DNA from: Clostridia bacterium
GTDB lineage: Bacteria; Bacillota; Clostridia; Oscillospirales; SIG627
DNA length: 64,000 bases
Assembly: GCA_017440805.1 (NCBI GenBank)
Contig: JAFSGN010000022.1
Coordinates: 186,225 to 250,224, forward strand
Direction: 5' to 3'
Shown: positions 15,737-26,642 of the stretch, piece after piece
Position numbering within the stretch: position 1 is the first letter of the stretch
Layout: each line of letters begins with the position of its first letter
Made by a program: the position numbers and the translations under genes
The notes under the pieces: generated by a model
What the model was told of the DNA's origin: nothing
The model's input: only the letters and a program-made list of their open reading frames with translations
Database searches by the model: none

Positions 15737-16717
15737 TTATTTCTTTTCTTCAGTTACCTTTTTGGCAAGTTTTCTCTTTTTAATTTTTTTCAGAACTACA
15801 ACCAAAACTATTACGAAAATCGTTATAAACACAAGATTCTCTATCCAGTTGTATGCAAATCCGATTACTGTATTTTCAATTGTCCGTGCAAAATTTTCAC
15901 ATCCGGTACGGAATGCCGAACCGAGTTTTTCCCAAAAGCCTATGGGAGGCTGTTCAATTTGAGTTATTTTATATACTTCATTAAGAGTAAGCGTTATTGT
16001 GGAGAAATCTACAAGCGAATCATATTTACGCAGTGTTCCTGTCAGGCGCTCGATAGCAAGTTCTGTTTCGGAAATTGCCGATTCAAGTGTTATAATATCC
16101 TCCATATTCTCTGCCTTTTTCAGAAGGTTCTGCAGTCTTTCAAGTTTTGTTTTCTGGGTTACAAGACGGGCTTCATTGTCATAGTACGACTCACTTATAT
16201 TGTCAACCGAACGGCTTATGGACTTAAGATTGCAAAGTTCACTTGCATAGGTGCAAAACTCTGTATAATTCAGAGACGGTATTCTTATAACATAGTGTCC
16301 GTTTCGGTAGGTGTTGTAGTTATTGACATAACTGTTTTCAAAATATCCGTTAAGGGAAACCACAAGTTGTTCAAGTTTCTCCGATGATATTTCAAACTCT
16401 GTTGTTTCAAGTACAATTTCAGCAGTATACACAAGTTTTGCATTTTCAAGTGCAGTAGTCTTCGTTGTCAATGAAGAAACATAAGTGTTTCCTCCCGACG
16501 GTCTTTCCGTACTTTCGGGAGCCATACCAAATGCTGAATCTGTTAAATATCCCATTTCTTCATCTTTGGCGTACTGATAATACGAACCGCTTGAGTTACT
16601 TTCCATCATGGAATCGTTTGCCGAGTAGTTTTTTGACGAACATCCGCACAGCACCAACATGGCACAAACAAAAATTGTTATAAGAAAAAGTTTTACGCTA
16701 CTGTTCTTTTTTGTCAT
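15737..16717 (-). CDS. DUF4349 lipoprotein
   Basis: A 326-residue exported protein. The N-terminus is a lipoprotein signal peptide (FLITIFVCAMLVLCGC, lipid-anchored Cys near residue 26). The central part (about residues 85-260) is a DUF4349 domain, with a long helical coiled region around SESYYDNEARLVTQKTKLERL. A membrane helix (LVFITIFVIVLVVVL) and a basic tail close the protein, as is typical of DUF4349. Its function is unknown; relatives occur widely in Firmicutes and Bacteroidetes at the cell envelope. AAGGAG precedes the start. Confidence 0.85.
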   Translation of the reverse strand: MTKKNSSVKLFLITIFVCAMLVLCGCSSKNYSANDSMMESNSSGSYYQYAKDEEMGYLTDSAFGMAPESTERPSGGNTYVSSLTTKTTALENAKLVYTAEIVLETTEFEISSEKLEQLVVSLNGYFENSYVNNYNTYRNGHYVIRIPSLNYTEFCTYASELCNLKSISRSVDNISESYYDNEARLVTQKTKLERLQNLLKKAENMEDIITLESAISETELAIERLTGTLRKYDSLVDFSTITLTLNEVYKITQIEQPPIGFWEKLGSAFRTGCENFARTIENTVIGFAYNWIENLVFITIFVIVLVVVLKKIKKRKLAKKVTEEKK

Positions 16718-16783
16718 AATCGTACTCCTTAAATTTTTTGTTACCGATTAGACAGTAGAAGTGTGTAAAATGTTCCAATTTTT

Positions 16784-17350
16784 CTACATTAACCCGTCGA
16801 CAAGAAATCTTACACCAATTATGCAAAGGACAATGCCCCCGCATAATTGTGCTTTGTTTTTATATTTAGCGCCGAAATTGTTTCCGATAATTACTCCTAC
16901 AAAGCATATTGCAAAGGTAATCGCTCCTATAAGTGAAACGGCAGGTAAGATATTGATATCGTCACACGCAAGTACAACGCCTACCGCCAAAGCATCTATG
17001 CTTGTTGCAATTGCCATCAGAAAAAGTTCCCCGATATTCAAAGAACAACAAGATTTACATTCATTACCGTCTTCTTCGGCATGAAGGGAATCAATCACCA
17101 TTTTTACACCCAGAAAAGCAAGTAATCCGAACGCTACCCAGTGGTCAAATTGCTCTATGTATTCCAAAAATCGATTACTTAAAAACCACCCTATGAGCGG
17201 CATAAGCGCCTGAAACCCACCGAAAAAAAGTGCTATAACCAATGTATGGGTGTAATTGATTTTGCGCATATTCAACCCTCTGCACAAAGCAACTGCAAAC
17301 GCATCCATAGAAACTACAATTCCAATAAGAACAATGTAAATAAAACTCAT
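16784..17350 (-). CDS. mntP: Manganese efflux pump MntP
   Basis: A 188-residue membrane protein with six predicted helices and the two MntP repeat motifs with conserved aspartates: VVSMDAFAVALCRG near residue 15 and AIATSIDALAVGV near residue 118. MntP exports Mn2+ and protects against manganese excess. It begins 17 bases after addA on the same strand, so it is probably read from the addBA transcript. No manganese riboswitch lies directly upstream. A cysteine and acidic stretch in the central cytoplasmic loop (HAEEDGNECKSCC) is a variable feature of the family. Confidence 0.9.
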   Translation of the reverse strand: MSFIYIVLIGIVVSMDAFAVALCRGLNMRKINYTHTLVIALFFGGFQALMPLIGWFLSNRFLEYIEQFDHWVAFGLLAFLGVKMVIDSLHAEEDGNECKSCCSLNIGELFLMAIATSIDALAVGVVLACDDINILPAVSLIGAITFAICFVGVIIGNNFGAKYKNKAQLCGGIVLCIIGVRFLVDGLM

Positions 17351-17367
17351 ACTTTCACAATCCTTTT

Positions 17368-20300
17368 TTACAATTTAATTTCTTTGCCCAACTCAAATGA
17401 ATAGATAATTTTTTCACTTACCTTTTCTCCTGTCATATCACTTACGGCATAGGAATAAAAGTCAAGTTGTGTATGATGCCGTTCAATAAACTCATCGGCA
17501 TCTGACAAACGGTCAGTTTTAAAATCCACAACTGTATAACTGCCGTCGGGATTTCTGAAAAAACAATCTATTACGCCCTGTATCAAAACCTTTTCACCCG
17601 GTGCCGAATTATCAATTTTTTCACTGTCAACCAGGATATTAAACCGCATTTCCCGACGGAGAAAAGAGGAGTGTTTTATTTTATTATTATATAATTCCGA
17701 CCTGAAAAAGCCATCAAGTTTTGAAAAGTCCAGCATCTCATACTGTTCTTGAGTAATAAACTTTTCTCTGAGCAATCGTTGTGCTTCGTATTCGCAACCT
17801 TTTCGGGCTGAAATTTCATAATCACAAAATTGAACAAAAGTGTGCATTGCTGTACCTTTGGCGGCAGCATAGTTATGTTCTCTGCCACTTATAAATGCAG
17901 GGGCACTATACGGGAACACTGTTTGCTTATCATCTGTATCGTCCGTCAGTCCCAGGTGAAGTTGACTTACCGAAAGTTTTTGAGGAACCGATGCAAATTT
18001 CGTGTTGTCATACTCAAAAATTATATCATCCGGCGCGATACTGTGTATTTCCTTTTCTTGAATTTCATTTTTCTCAATATATGAGTCCGGTGAAACAAAA
18101 CAATCATGTAATATTACATTCAAAGCAAGTTTTTCGGAATAAACAGTCTTTTCAGGCGACAAATCGCAATAACAAGGGTCACTTCGCAATGATGCAGATA
18201 TAAAATCATACAGTGTTAGCGCTTTTGAAATATCGTATCCAACTGTTACGGCGCCAAAAGGCGAAATTTTAGACTCCGGTACTGATGCTGTCAGAATAAG
18301 TCTTTCTTTTGCCCGTGTGAGCGCAACATACAACAGACGCATTTCCTCTTCGTATTGTTTATTTTTTTCAAGAATTGACGAAACTCTCCTGTGTAATGTG
18401 TCATATACAACTATTCCCTCTGCGTCAGAATGCCTTAAAGATATTCCTATTTCTTTATTAATTATAAGATTACCGTAAATATCTCTCGTATTCATTTTTT
18501 TGCTGAGTGCCGACACAAAGCATACGGGAAATTCCAGTCCTTTGGATTTATGCATTGTCATAAGATGCACTGTATCACCGTTTTGCTGAGGAACATTGAC
18601 AGAATGTCCGTTTTCAATAATATCGTTGATATAAGTAATAAAAACAAAAAGTCCTTTTAAGTCCTTTTTTTCAAACTCCTTTGCAAAATCATAAAATGAA
18701 ATCAGATTGTCTCGTGAAATATGCGTATTCATTACCGATAAAGCGGATGTATCATTATAAATTTTTCTGATAAGTGCCGATACACCAACCTCCGTACTAT
18801 ATTCACGCCACTTTTCAAACATCTCCAAAAAAGCATTGATTTTTTCACTCAGTGTATCATTTTTATTTTGTCTGTAATAATCAACAGCAGACAAAAAGCA
18901 ATCATTCCCTGCCCCAAGCAATGAATTGGCATCTGAAAAAAGCCGTATTGAATACAGTTCATCAGAAGTAAAACAGAAAAACGGTGATGTCATTGCTCCT
19001 ATAAGATACATGTCACGCCTTGGATTGTCAATAGTGTTAAGTATACATAGCATTACCAATATTTCACTTCGATCAAAAAGTGATTCCCGGTTTTCGGTTA
19101 TGCATGGCACACCATGACTGTCCAGAACAGCCTTGATTTTTAGCAGTTCCTTAGAATCCCTTGCCAGTACTGCTATATCACCGTATGAATATTTCCCCTT
19201 GCACAATCTGATAATTTCATAAGCGATATATTCCCATTCCGCTTCGCCTACAGTACCGTAATCTTCGTCACTATCCCCTCCGTTTTTATTGAACAGATGA
19301 AGTTCGGGAACTATTGTCTGGTCGCTTTTGGTACATACAAGCATATCTTCCTCAATATATGAATCAGGAGATAGTATATTCATAGTATCTGAAAACAACC
19401 TGTTAACAAAGTCAAGCACACCCCGGTTACTGCGGAAATTTTCAGACAGAAATATTTTTTGCTTTTCCGTAGTCGTTTTTTCTGTGTGATATTCGAATCC
19501 ATCTTTATATTTTCTGAAAATAGATGGATCTGCACCTCTGAAACGGTAAATGCTTTGTTTTAAGTCCCCTACCATAAAAAGATTATGGCCATTGGATATT
19601 GCATTAAATATAGCATCCTGCAAAAGATTGGTATCCTGATATTCATCTATAAATATTTCCGTAAATTCTCCGGTCAGTTTTTCTGCAAGAGGTGTTTTTT
19701 CAAAACTTCCGCTTTGATAATCAAATGTTCCCTCCCGTACAAGAGCCTCAAATGTAAGATGGCTTAAGTCGCTGAAATCAATAATAGATTTCTGTATTTT
19801 TTCCTCTCGGTCGGACATCATAAGTTCTCTTACCATATCAACAATGATACCGCCCATTTTACAGGTTTTTTCACACTGTTCAAAAATAGTTTCGCGGTCA
19901 TAGCAAAACAACTCCGTCTGAAGTCCCTTGATTGTATCTTTTACCGCTTCACGAAGTTTTTTAACCCTTTGTTTTGCATATTCATCTTCGCATTTGACAA
20001 CTCTTCCAAACGCAGTAGGCGAATAACTGTTAATCCAGTTCCTTGCCTTTATATAGTCACCGCTCTTTACCGCTGCATAGAGTGCCTCAATATAAGGCTT
20101 GTCAACTTTAAGTGCAGGCAGATATTTTTCTTCGAGAGCAGTGTCGTTATAACACAAGTCCATTGCCAAGTTCAAGCATTCATCGGCTTGTTCAAGCCGT
20201 CTGAGAGTGTATTTTTGAAAGTAACCGCCCCACACAGTGTCAAAGATATCCATTTTCCCGGCACGGCACTCATCTGTCTCCTGTCCGATACGGACATTTA

Positions 20301-20901
20301 ATGTTTCAAGAAGTTTTACGGGTTGTGGATATGCATTTATCATTTTGTATATATTGGAGAGTGTATCAAGCAGGCGTCGATCATCCCTGTCGCCTGAAAG
20401 TGTTTCCACAACAATATGAAAATCGGAACCGGGTATATTGTCATATTTTTTATAGAATTTTTCAAGAACTTCCTCTGTTTTTCGTTTAAGAAACACCTTG
20501 CTTTCCGATTCATCCATAATACGAATTCCGGCGGGAAGAGCCAGCAGATTGAAATTCTCTTTAATGAGAGACATACAAAACGAGTCTATTGTGGATATTT
20601 TTGCCTGGTCAATCAGCATTATCTGTCTGCGTAAGTGACGGTCAGAAGGATTTTGAGAAATTTTATTTCTGAGTGCCCTGGTAATCTTATTTTTCATTTC
20701 CGATGCTGCGGCACGGGTAAAAGTAACCACAAGAAAATCTGTAATTTCGCACTTGTCGTTTATAATTTTTTCTATTATACGATTGGTAAGTACCGCGGTT
20801 TTTCCTGACCCTGCCGCCGCAGAAACAAGAAGTGTGCTGTTACGGGAATTTATCGCGGACTGTTGTCCCCGAGTCCACTTTATAACATTATTCTCCGTCA
20901 C
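17368..20901 (-). CDS. addA: Helicase-nuclease AddAB, subunit AddA
   Basis: A 1177-residue UvrD-like helicase with a C-terminal nuclease that, with AddB, processes double-strand breaks for recombination. Walker A is AGSGKT at residues 30-35. FIDEYQDTN (motif II), DLKQSIYRFRGADPS (motif III) and LLYVALTRAKERL (motif VI) follow. The RecB-like nuclease motif VVDFKTDR lies near the C-terminus. I place the start at the GTG at 20901, after a GGGAGGTG site; the frame is open 36 bases further upstream, but that would take in the binding site. With this start the gene overlaps the end of addB by 14 bases. Length is normal for AddA. Confidence 0.93.
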   Translation of the reverse strand: MTENNVIKWTRGQQSAINSRNSTLLVSAAAGSGKTAVLTNRIIEKIINDKCEITDFLVVTFTRAAASEMKNKITRALRNKISQNPSDRHLRRQIMLIDQAKISTIDSFCMSLIKENFNLLALPAGIRIMDESESKVFLKRKTEEVLEKFYKKYDNIPGSDFHIVVETLSGDRDDRRLLDTLSNIYKMINAYPQPVKLLETLNVRIGQETDECRAGKMDIFDTVWGGYFQKYTLRRLEQADECLNLAMDLCYNDTALEEKYLPALKVDKPYIEALYAAVKSGDYIKARNWINSYSPTAFGRVVKCEDEYAKQRVKKLREAVKDTIKGLQTELFCYDRETIFEQCEKTCKMGGIIVDMVRELMMSDREEKIQKSIIDFSDLSHLTFEALVREGTFDYQSGSFEKTPLAEKLTGEFTEIFIDEYQDTNLLQDAIFNAISNGHNLFMVGDLKQSIYRFRGADPSIFRKYKDGFEYHTEKTTTEKQKIFLSENFRSNRGVLDFVNRLFSDTMNILSPDSYIEEDMLVCTKSDQTIVPELHLFNKNGGDSDEDYGTVGEAEWEYIAYEIIRLCKGKYSYGDIAVLARDSKELLKIKAVLDSHGVPCITENRESLFDRSEILVMLCILNTIDNPRRDMYLIGAMTSPFFCFTSDELYSIRLFSDANSLLGAGNDCFLSAVDYYRQNKNDTLSEKINAFLEMFEKWREYSTEVGVSALIRKIYNDTSALSVMNTHISRDNLISFYDFAKEFEKKDLKGLFVFITYINDIIENGHSVNVPQQNGDTVHLMTMHKSKGLEFPVCFVSALSKKMNTRDIYGNLIINKEIGISLRHSDAEGIVVYDTLHRRVSSILEKNKQYEEEMRLLYVALTRAKERLILTASVPESKISPFGAVTVGYDISKALTLYDFISASLRSDPCYCDLSPEKTVYSEKLALNVILHDCFVSPDSYIEKNEIQEKEIHSIAPDDIIFEYDNTKFASVPQKLSVSQLHLGLTDDTDDKQTVFPYSAPAFISGREHNYAAAKGTAMHTFVQFCDYEISARKGCEYEAQRLLREKFITQEQYEMLDFSKLDGFFRSELYNNKIKHSSFLRREMRFNILVDSEKIDNSAPGEKVLIQGVIDCFFRNPDGSYTVVDFKTDRLSDADEFIERHHTQLDFYSYAVSDMTGEKVSEKIIYSFELGKEIKL

Positions 20902-23900
20902 TGCTGTTTTCACCTCCCAGATAAGTCCATTCCTCACCGCTTTTTACCGAACGATAGCATCTTCCCGTTCCGTCAAATCTGCATACAGGCAGACAGTCAC
21001 AGAATTCACAGGATTTCTTTCCGATTGTAAAAGGGTTTACGGAAATATTCCCTTTTTTAAGCATATTTACATTATATGATGTTAGTTCTTTTATATATTT
21101 TTCAAGTATGCCAAACTGTTCAAGAGTAGCAAGACCGTCGGAAGAAAATGTACCGTCACGATTTGTTTTTAAAGGCAAATATACACTGCCGGGATTTTTC
21201 TCCATTGCACAAAGAATTTCCTTGTCATCAAGTACAATTCCGCTTCTTCTGAATGAATTCCGTATTTCCTCAGAAAAGTCATTTTTATCTGTCAGCAAGT
21301 CTGATTTCAATGAAGGTCGGACAGCGGGAATGTACAAAAGACCTGCAGGTATAACTTTATGATTTTCGCCGTTTAAGTTCAATCCGCCGTTCTTTATTGC
21401 AAACAGATATATAAGCATCTGGAGTTTAAAACCGTTCAATACTTCTTTCAGAGAAAATACACCTGCCGAACGCCCTGTTTTATAATCCACTACCTTTACA
21501 TATTCTTTTCCGTCTGCACTTTTATATAAATCGACGCGGTCTACTATACCTTTAAAAATCAACTTTGAGCCATCTTCAAGCGGTATTTCGTATTGTGATA
21601 TAGCACCGTTTCCTATTCGTTCTTCAAACATTATAGGTACAAACTCAGAGTTTCTCATCTCATCTGCAAGACTTAACACTGAAAGTACCGCTATTCTTGA
21701 AATTCTGCGTATAAGGTACTTAAAACGAGGAGTTTCTGAATCATATTCAGGCAAATTTTCTTTTATATATTCTTCCGTTATTTCTTCGGCAATAATGCGT
21801 ATCTGCTCGTCAGAAGCAGTTTTAATTGCATCTCCGGTACGGTTCATAAATCTTTCCAGAATACCGTGAACAAATGTTCCGACTATGGAATAATCTATTT
21901 TTACACTCTTTTCCGGCTTTGCTCCCAAAAGGTTTGACACATAATACGAATACGGACAATTAATATACTTTTCAAATGAACTTTGTGACATATATATATT
22001 CTTGTCCCTGAAAAATCCGGGAGAAAGTTTCTTTGGAGTGTTTAGATTTTCGGATGCGGATTCAAGATATAACAGTTTATTTTTGTAATCGGGATGATTT
22101 TTAAAATAACTATATAATTGCTCAAATTTTTCAGGACATTTGCCATAATTATCCAGGAGATAGTCAAAGGCTTCTTCTTTATTCACCGGAAATGCTTTAT
22201 TCAAGTCGAAGCAATACATTTTAACGCCGGGCAAAAGTGACTTTACACGAAGCAAAAAAGATGATTCTGTCCGTTCGGAGCCGGACATATCCGTTTTATT
22301 ATACAAAAGATGCAGACACTCTGACGGCCGTGAAGCCTCAATGTAAAAAAACATCCGTTCGCGGCATGAGGCAAACTCCCCTGTTTCCCCTGCATCTATT
22401 CCTGCCTCATTGATAATTCTGACTTCTTTTTCCGTAAGAAGTGCTCCACCGTCACAAACACCGGGGAACTCATTTTCGCAAAGCCCGAGAATAAATGTGT
22501 GCTTTACATTGTTACATCTCATGTGCCCCGCTTCACCGATGTTTACCTGGTCAATGGCACTGGGAATTATTGCAGACGAATAGTTTGAGCACAAAAGTTT
22601 TAATATTTCACAGAACTTCTGTGTCGAAACTTTTCGTTCACCCATAATAATCACCATCTGGTCAAGACAGTTCATAAGAATATTCCAGACAGTTATATTC
22701 TGGTCGGCAGAGGCATAGTCGCCCTTCTGTCTTAATTTTTCGCAACGACTGTTGATAGTATCAAGTATTTCTCTTCGGGAAAGAAATTCATAGAGTGCAG
22801 TACAGCGTTCTCTGACATTCTGCCGTTTCATTGACTCACTCATCTGACAAAGCGGCTCAAACACCCTTTCTCTTAATTCATTAATTTTTTCAAGGGTTCT
22901 TTTCAGTTTGTCGGTGAACGCAACTCCATATCCCTCCGGATTAACGGTCCAGGTCTTTTCCCAGGTTGACTTTCCTTTAATATTATGGGTTATAATGTAT
23001 GATTCGAGAAGATAAATCTCTTCTGACGAAAGACACGAAAAACCGCTTTTAAGATATTTCTGTACCGACTCCTTTGAAAATGAGTCACAAATGCATTCAA
23101 GGCAGGCAAACACAAAAGAAAACAGCGGTTTTAGTGTTATATCCTCTCTTGACGAAAACAAAAACGGTATGTTATATTTTTCAAAGTACATATCAATTAT
23201 TCCGCGATACTTATCAGGATTTCTGACTGCAACGGATATATCGGAATAATGTATTTTTTCACTTTTTATAATCTGACTTATCTTGTGCGCCGTTGCTGCA
23301 CATTCCTCGTATATATTCCGGCATTCGGTTATCTCAACACCATCTGTTTGACAGGAGGATGAAGCAAAGTCGTCGAATAAAAACTCTTTTAGATATTTCA
23401 GTGCTTCTGTTCGGGTACGAAAGTCATTTTCGCATTTTATAACATGGCATTCGGGTGACATTTGTTTTAACTTATTGAATGTCGTATCACCTATAATAAA
23501 ACTCTCATCACGGACATCAAAACCTCTTATAAGACTGACATATACATTATCCGCCTGATTGATAATACGGCGGATAACATTATATTCTCCTGCACAAAAC
23601 TCATAAAAGCCGTCAATATAAACATTTGTATTTTCAAAAAAAGAGAACTCATCAAGTGTTTCGCACAGTCTTTGAATATCGTCAGCCGGATCGGAATAAT
23701 TTTCATGGAGTTTGTTTTTATAACTGAGATAAATAAGTGATAAATCCCGGAGTTTCCCCTTTAAAATATCATCAAATCCACAGTTATCATCCGATAATAA
23801 CAACCGGTTCAAATCACCTATTGCTCCGCGTCGTTCAATATTTTCGAGTTGTGCCATCAAACGGGAAAGAAATTCAGTGCCGGATTTGTCGGAATATCTT

Positions 23901-24211
23901 TCCAACGAGTCACCCAGTTCCTCCAGAACAGTGTCCAGAATAAGTATTTTTCCGCCATTATCAATATATTTTTGAGACATTCCTCCGTATTCTCTGAAAA
24001 CACGATTGCAAAGACGGGTAAAATTAAGTACCTCTAAGTACATATTGCACTTATTTGAGCATAATGATACAATCTGTTTTTCAGTTATAACAGATTGTTG
24101 TTCCGGAACAATTAAATATACCTTTTTCCCATTTTCAATGTCACTTTTAATATTCCGGTATATCAATTCCGTTTTTCCGCTTCCTGATTTTCCGCATATA
24201 ATATTGAGCAT
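20888..24211 (-). CDS. addB: Helicase-nuclease AddAB, subunit AddB
   Basis: A 1107-residue partner of AddA. It has the ATP-site GKSGSGKT at residues 7-14, a degenerate helicase body, and a C-terminal RecB-type nuclease domain with VVDYKTGRSAG. The iron-sulphur cluster of AddB is visible: one cysteine in NCPYSYY and three in CEFCDCLPVC close to the C-terminus. Known AddB proteins lack active helicase function and help to recognise Chi. addB is first in the unit addB-addA-mntP. Confidence 0.93.
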   Translation of the reverse strand: MLNIICGKSGSGKTELIYRNIKSDIENGKKVYLIVPEQQSVITEKQIVSLCSNKCNMYLEVLNFTRLCNRVFREYGGMSQKYIDNGGKILILDTVLEELGDSLERYSDKSGTEFLSRLMAQLENIERRGAIGDLNRLLLSDDNCGFDDILKGKLRDLSLIYLSYKNKLHENYSDPADDIQRLCETLDEFSFFENTNVYIDGFYEFCAGEYNVIRRIINQADNVYVSLIRGFDVRDESFIIGDTTFNKLKQMSPECHVIKCENDFRTRTEALKYLKEFLFDDFASSSCQTDGVEITECRNIYEECAATAHKISQIIKSEKIHYSDISVAVRNPDKYRGIIDMYFEKYNIPFLFSSREDITLKPLFSFVFACLECICDSFSKESVQKYLKSGFSCLSSEEIYLLESYIITHNIKGKSTWEKTWTVNPEGYGVAFTDKLKRTLEKINELRERVFEPLCQMSESMKRQNVRERCTALYEFLSRREILDTINSRCEKLRQKGDYASADQNITVWNILMNCLDQMVIIMGERKVSTQKFCEILKLLCSNYSSAIIPSAIDQVNIGEAGHMRCNNVKHTFILGLCENEFPGVCDGGALLTEKEVRIINEAGIDAGETGEFASCRERMFFYIEASRPSECLHLLYNKTDMSGSERTESSFLLRVKSLLPGVKMYCFDLNKAFPVNKEEAFDYLLDNYGKCPEKFEQLYSYFKNHPDYKNKLLYLESASENLNTPKKLSPGFFRDKNIYMSQSSFEKYINCPYSYYVSNLLGAKPEKSVKIDYSIVGTFVHGILERFMNRTGDAIKTASDEQIRIIAEEITEEYIKENLPEYDSETPRFKYLIRRISRIAVLSVLSLADEMRNSEFVPIMFEERIGNGAISQYEIPLEDGSKLIFKGIVDRVDLYKSADGKEYVKVVDYKTGRSAGVFSLKEVLNGFKLQMLIYLFAIKNGGLNLNGENHKVIPAGLLYIPAVRPSLKSDLLTDKNDFSEEIRNSFRRSGIVLDDKEILCAMEKNPGSVYLPLKTNRDGTFSSDGLATLEQFGILEKYIKELTSYNVNMLKKGNISVNPFTIGKKSCEFCDCLPVCRFDGTGRCYRSVKSGEEWTYLGGENSSDGE

Positions 24212-24365
24212 ATTTCCACCGCTTCAATTCTTTTTGTTGTCAGATTCGTGTACAAAAGTCCATCAAATATTATATAACATTTATATCTTTTTTTCAATAG
24301 AGCCATGCGTTAAATTAAAATTAATTTATATTTATGTAAAATTTTTGTCATTTTTTGTTTTTTAC

Positions 24366-24395
24366 TTGACTTTATGGCAAAAAAAGGTATATAAT
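24366..24395 (+). promoter_or_regulatory. Sigma-A promoter of the mrp gene
   Basis: TTGACT and TATAAT with an 18-base spacer, about 60 bases before the start codon. The rest of the 240-base gap to addB shows nothing I can name. Confidence 0.65.
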
Positions 24396-24454
24396 AATAA
24401 GAAGGTAAAATAATAGATTTATGCGTTCTATAATAAAAAACGGAGGAAAAATAT

Positions 24455-25318
24455 ATGAGCAATCAAAATAATAACGAAAACGAATCCTGCACACACGATT
24501 GTTCCTCTTGCTCATCGAATTGTGCAAGTCGGACACCAAAAAGCCTTATAGAAAAGCCCAATGAACTCTCATCAATTAAAAAAGTTATTGGTATTGTCAG
24601 CGGTAAAGGCGGTGTCGGAAAATCTCTTGTTACTTCCATGATGGCTGTTCTCACAGCAAGAAAAGGATACCGGACTGCAATTCTTGACGCCGATGTTACC
24701 GGGCCTTCCATTCCGAAAGTGTTTGGTGTAAACTCCCGTGCAGAAGCACAGGAAGATAAAATTCTTCCCGTAGTTACCGATACAGGTATTCAGATGATGT
24801 CTATTAATCTTCTGATGGACGACGACACTACACCTGTTGTATGGAGAGGACCTGTTATAGCAGGTGCCGTTAAACAATTCTGGACAGATGTTATCTGGGA
24901 TAATGTAGATTTTATGTATGTGGATATGCCTCCCGGAACAGGTGATGTACCCCTGACAGTGTTTCAGTCTTTACCTATCGACGGCATTATTATAGTTACC
25001 TCTCCCCAGGAACTTGTTTCCATGATTGTCGAAAAAGCCGTAAACATGGCAAAAATGATGAATATACCCATTCTCGGCATTGTAGAAAACATGAGTTATA
25101 TCACCTGCCCTGATTGTAACAAAAAAATCAAAATATTCGGCGAAAGCCACATAGACGAAGTCGCCGCAAAGCATGAACTCAAGGTTCTGGGAAAAATACC
25201 CATGGACCCGGTTATTGCCGCCTCCTGTGACGCAGGCAACATTGAATTATTCGAAAATAACGCTCTTGACGCCGCAAATGACACAATTTTGAATTTTTTC
25301 AAGAGTCAACTTGCATAA
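24455..25318 (+). CDS. Mrp/NBP35-family iron-sulphur cluster carrier ATPase
   Basis: A 287-residue P-loop ATPase that holds and passes on Fe-S clusters. The deviant Walker A GKGGVGKS lies at residues 50-57, followed by DADVTGPSIPK and DMPPGTGD. The bridging-cluster CxxC is Cys218 and Cys221 (CPDC). The N-terminus has four more cysteines at 12, 16, 19 and 23, similar to the N-terminal cluster site of NBP35 and absent from many bacterial Mrp proteins. Its own promoter and the pgk promoter behind it make it monocistronic. Confidence 0.9.
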   Translation: MSNQNNNENESCTHDCSSCSSNCASRTPKSLIEKPNELSSIKKVIGIVSGKGGVGKSLVTSMMAVLTARKGYRTAILDADVTGPSIPKVFGVNSRAEAQEDKILPVVTDTGIQMMSINLLMDDDTTPVVWRGPVIAGAVKQFWTDVIWDNVDFMYVDMPPGTGDVPLTVFQSLPIDGIIIVTSPQELVSMIVEKAVNMAKMMNIPILGIVENMSYITCPDCNKKIKIFGESHIDEVAAKHELKVLGKIPMDPVIAASCDAGNIELFENNALDAANDTILNFFKSQLA

Positions 25319-25354
25319 AAGTGTTAATTTTTTGAAAACATAACAGACAAAATA

Positions 25355-25383
25355 TTGTCATATTTTGATGTATATGATATAAT
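25355..25383 (+). promoter_or_regulatory. Sigma-A promoter of pgk-tpiA
   Basis: TTGTCA and TATAAT with a 17-base spacer, 45 bases before the pgk start. Confidence 0.75.
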
Positions 25384-25428
25384 GTTTCATATTTACTAAT
25401 ATATTTCTATTTTACAAGGAGAAAACCT

Positions 25429-26622
25429 ATGGCAACAATGTATAACAAAAAATCCATTGAGGATATTCAGGTATCCGGAAAAAAAGTATTGGTAAGATGT
25501 GATTTCAATGTTCCCCTTGACGGCGAAGTAATTACCGACCCCAAGAGAATTGTTGAAGCACTTCCCACAATAAAATATCTCAAGGAGCATGGTGCAAAAG
25601 TAATTCTTACTTCCCACATGGGCAGACCCAAGGGAGAATTCAATCTTAAATACTCTCTCGCACCTGTTGCTGCCAAACTCAGCGAACTTCTCGGATGCGA
25701 AGTAACTCTTGCAAAAGATGTTATCGGTGAAGACGCAAAATCCAAAGCAGCGGCACTTAAAGAAGGAGAAATTCTTCTTCTTGAGAATGTTCGCTTCCAC
25801 AAGGAAGAAGAAAAGAACGACCCCGCTTTTTCCAAGGCACTTGCAGACATGGCTGAAATATATGTGAATGATGCTTTCGGAACTGCTCACAGAGCACATT
25901 CTTCTACTGCCGGTGTTGCTGACTATCTGCCTGCTGTTTGCGGATACCTTATTCAAAAGGAAATTAAAATCATGGGCGATGCCCTCAATAACCCCAAGCG
26001 TCCCTTCGTTGCAATACTCGGCGGTGCAAAAGTATCCGACAAAATCGGTGTCATCAACAACCTTCTTGACAAAGTTGACACTATTATTATCGGCGGCGGT
26101 ATGGCTTATACCTTTATCAAAGCCACGGGCGGTAAGATAGGTATTTCAATTTGCGAAAACGATAAACTTGACCTTGCAAAAGAACTCCTGGCAAAAGCAG
26201 AAGCAAAAGGTGTAAAATTCCTTCTTCCTGTTGACAACCGTGCCGCTACTGCTTACTCAAATGACGCACCCAGTCTCACCTGCGATTCCAACAACATTCC
26301 CGACACTCACGAAGGTCTTGACATAGGTGCAAAGAGTGTTGAACTTTTCAAGGAAGCAATAAAAGGTGCTGCTACTGTTGTATGGAACGGTCCTATGGGC
26401 GTTTGCGAATTTTCCAACTACGAATACGGTACAAAAGAAATTGCCAAAGCCGTTGTTGAAAGCGGTGCTATTTCCATTGTCGGCGGCGGAGATTCCGCAG
26501 CAGCAATTGAAAAATTAGGCTTTGCTGACAGAATCACTCACATTTCTACCGGTGGCGGAGCATCACTTGAATTCCTTGAAGGTCTTGTACTTCCGGGCAT
26601 TGCTTGTCTCCAGGACAAATAA
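25429..26622 (+). CDS. pgk: Phosphoglycerate kinase
   Basis: A 397-residue glycolytic kinase that transfers phosphate from 1,3-bisphosphoglycerate to ADP. The N-terminal signature [12 protein letters not shown] (about residues 19-30), the substrate-binding TSHMGRPKG, the hinge-region [14 protein letters not shown], and the nucleotide-site [11 protein letters not shown] and GGGDSAAA are all present. Length is normal. tpiA starts 20 bases downstream after GAGG, so the two genes form an operon. No gap gene is next to them. Confidence 0.97.
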   Translation: MATMYNKKSIEDIQVSGKKVLVRCDFNVPLDGEVITDPKRIVEALPTIKYLKEHGAKVILTSHMGRPKGEFNLKYSLAPVAAKLSELLGCEVTLAKDVIGEDAKSKAAALKEGEILLLENVRFHKEEEKNDPAFSKALADMAEIYVNDAFGTAHRAHSSTAGVADYLPAVCGYLIQKEIKIMGDALNNPKRPFVAILGGAKVSDKIGVINNLLDKVDTIIIGGGMAYTFIKATGGKIGISICENDKLDLAKELLAKAEAKGVKFLLPVDNRAATAYSNDAPSLTCDSNNIPDTHEGLDIGAKSVELFKEAIKGAATVVWNGPMGVCEFSNYEYGTKEIAKAVVESGAISIVGGGDSAAAIEKLGFADRITHISTGGGASLEFLEGLVLPGIACLQDK

Positions 26623-26642
26623 TTTTAAAGAGGTTAATAAAA

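Noticed and set aside
15650-16387. A 245-codon frame on the plus strand
   Set aside because: It is antisense to the DUF4349 gene and rich in Phe, Cys and Tyr, as expected from the shadow of a Lys/Glu/Thr-rich coding strand.
17351-17367. Manganese (yybP-ykoY) riboswitch before mntP
   Set aside because: Only 17 bases separate mntP from addA, which leaves no room for a riboswitch; mntP is probably read with addBA.
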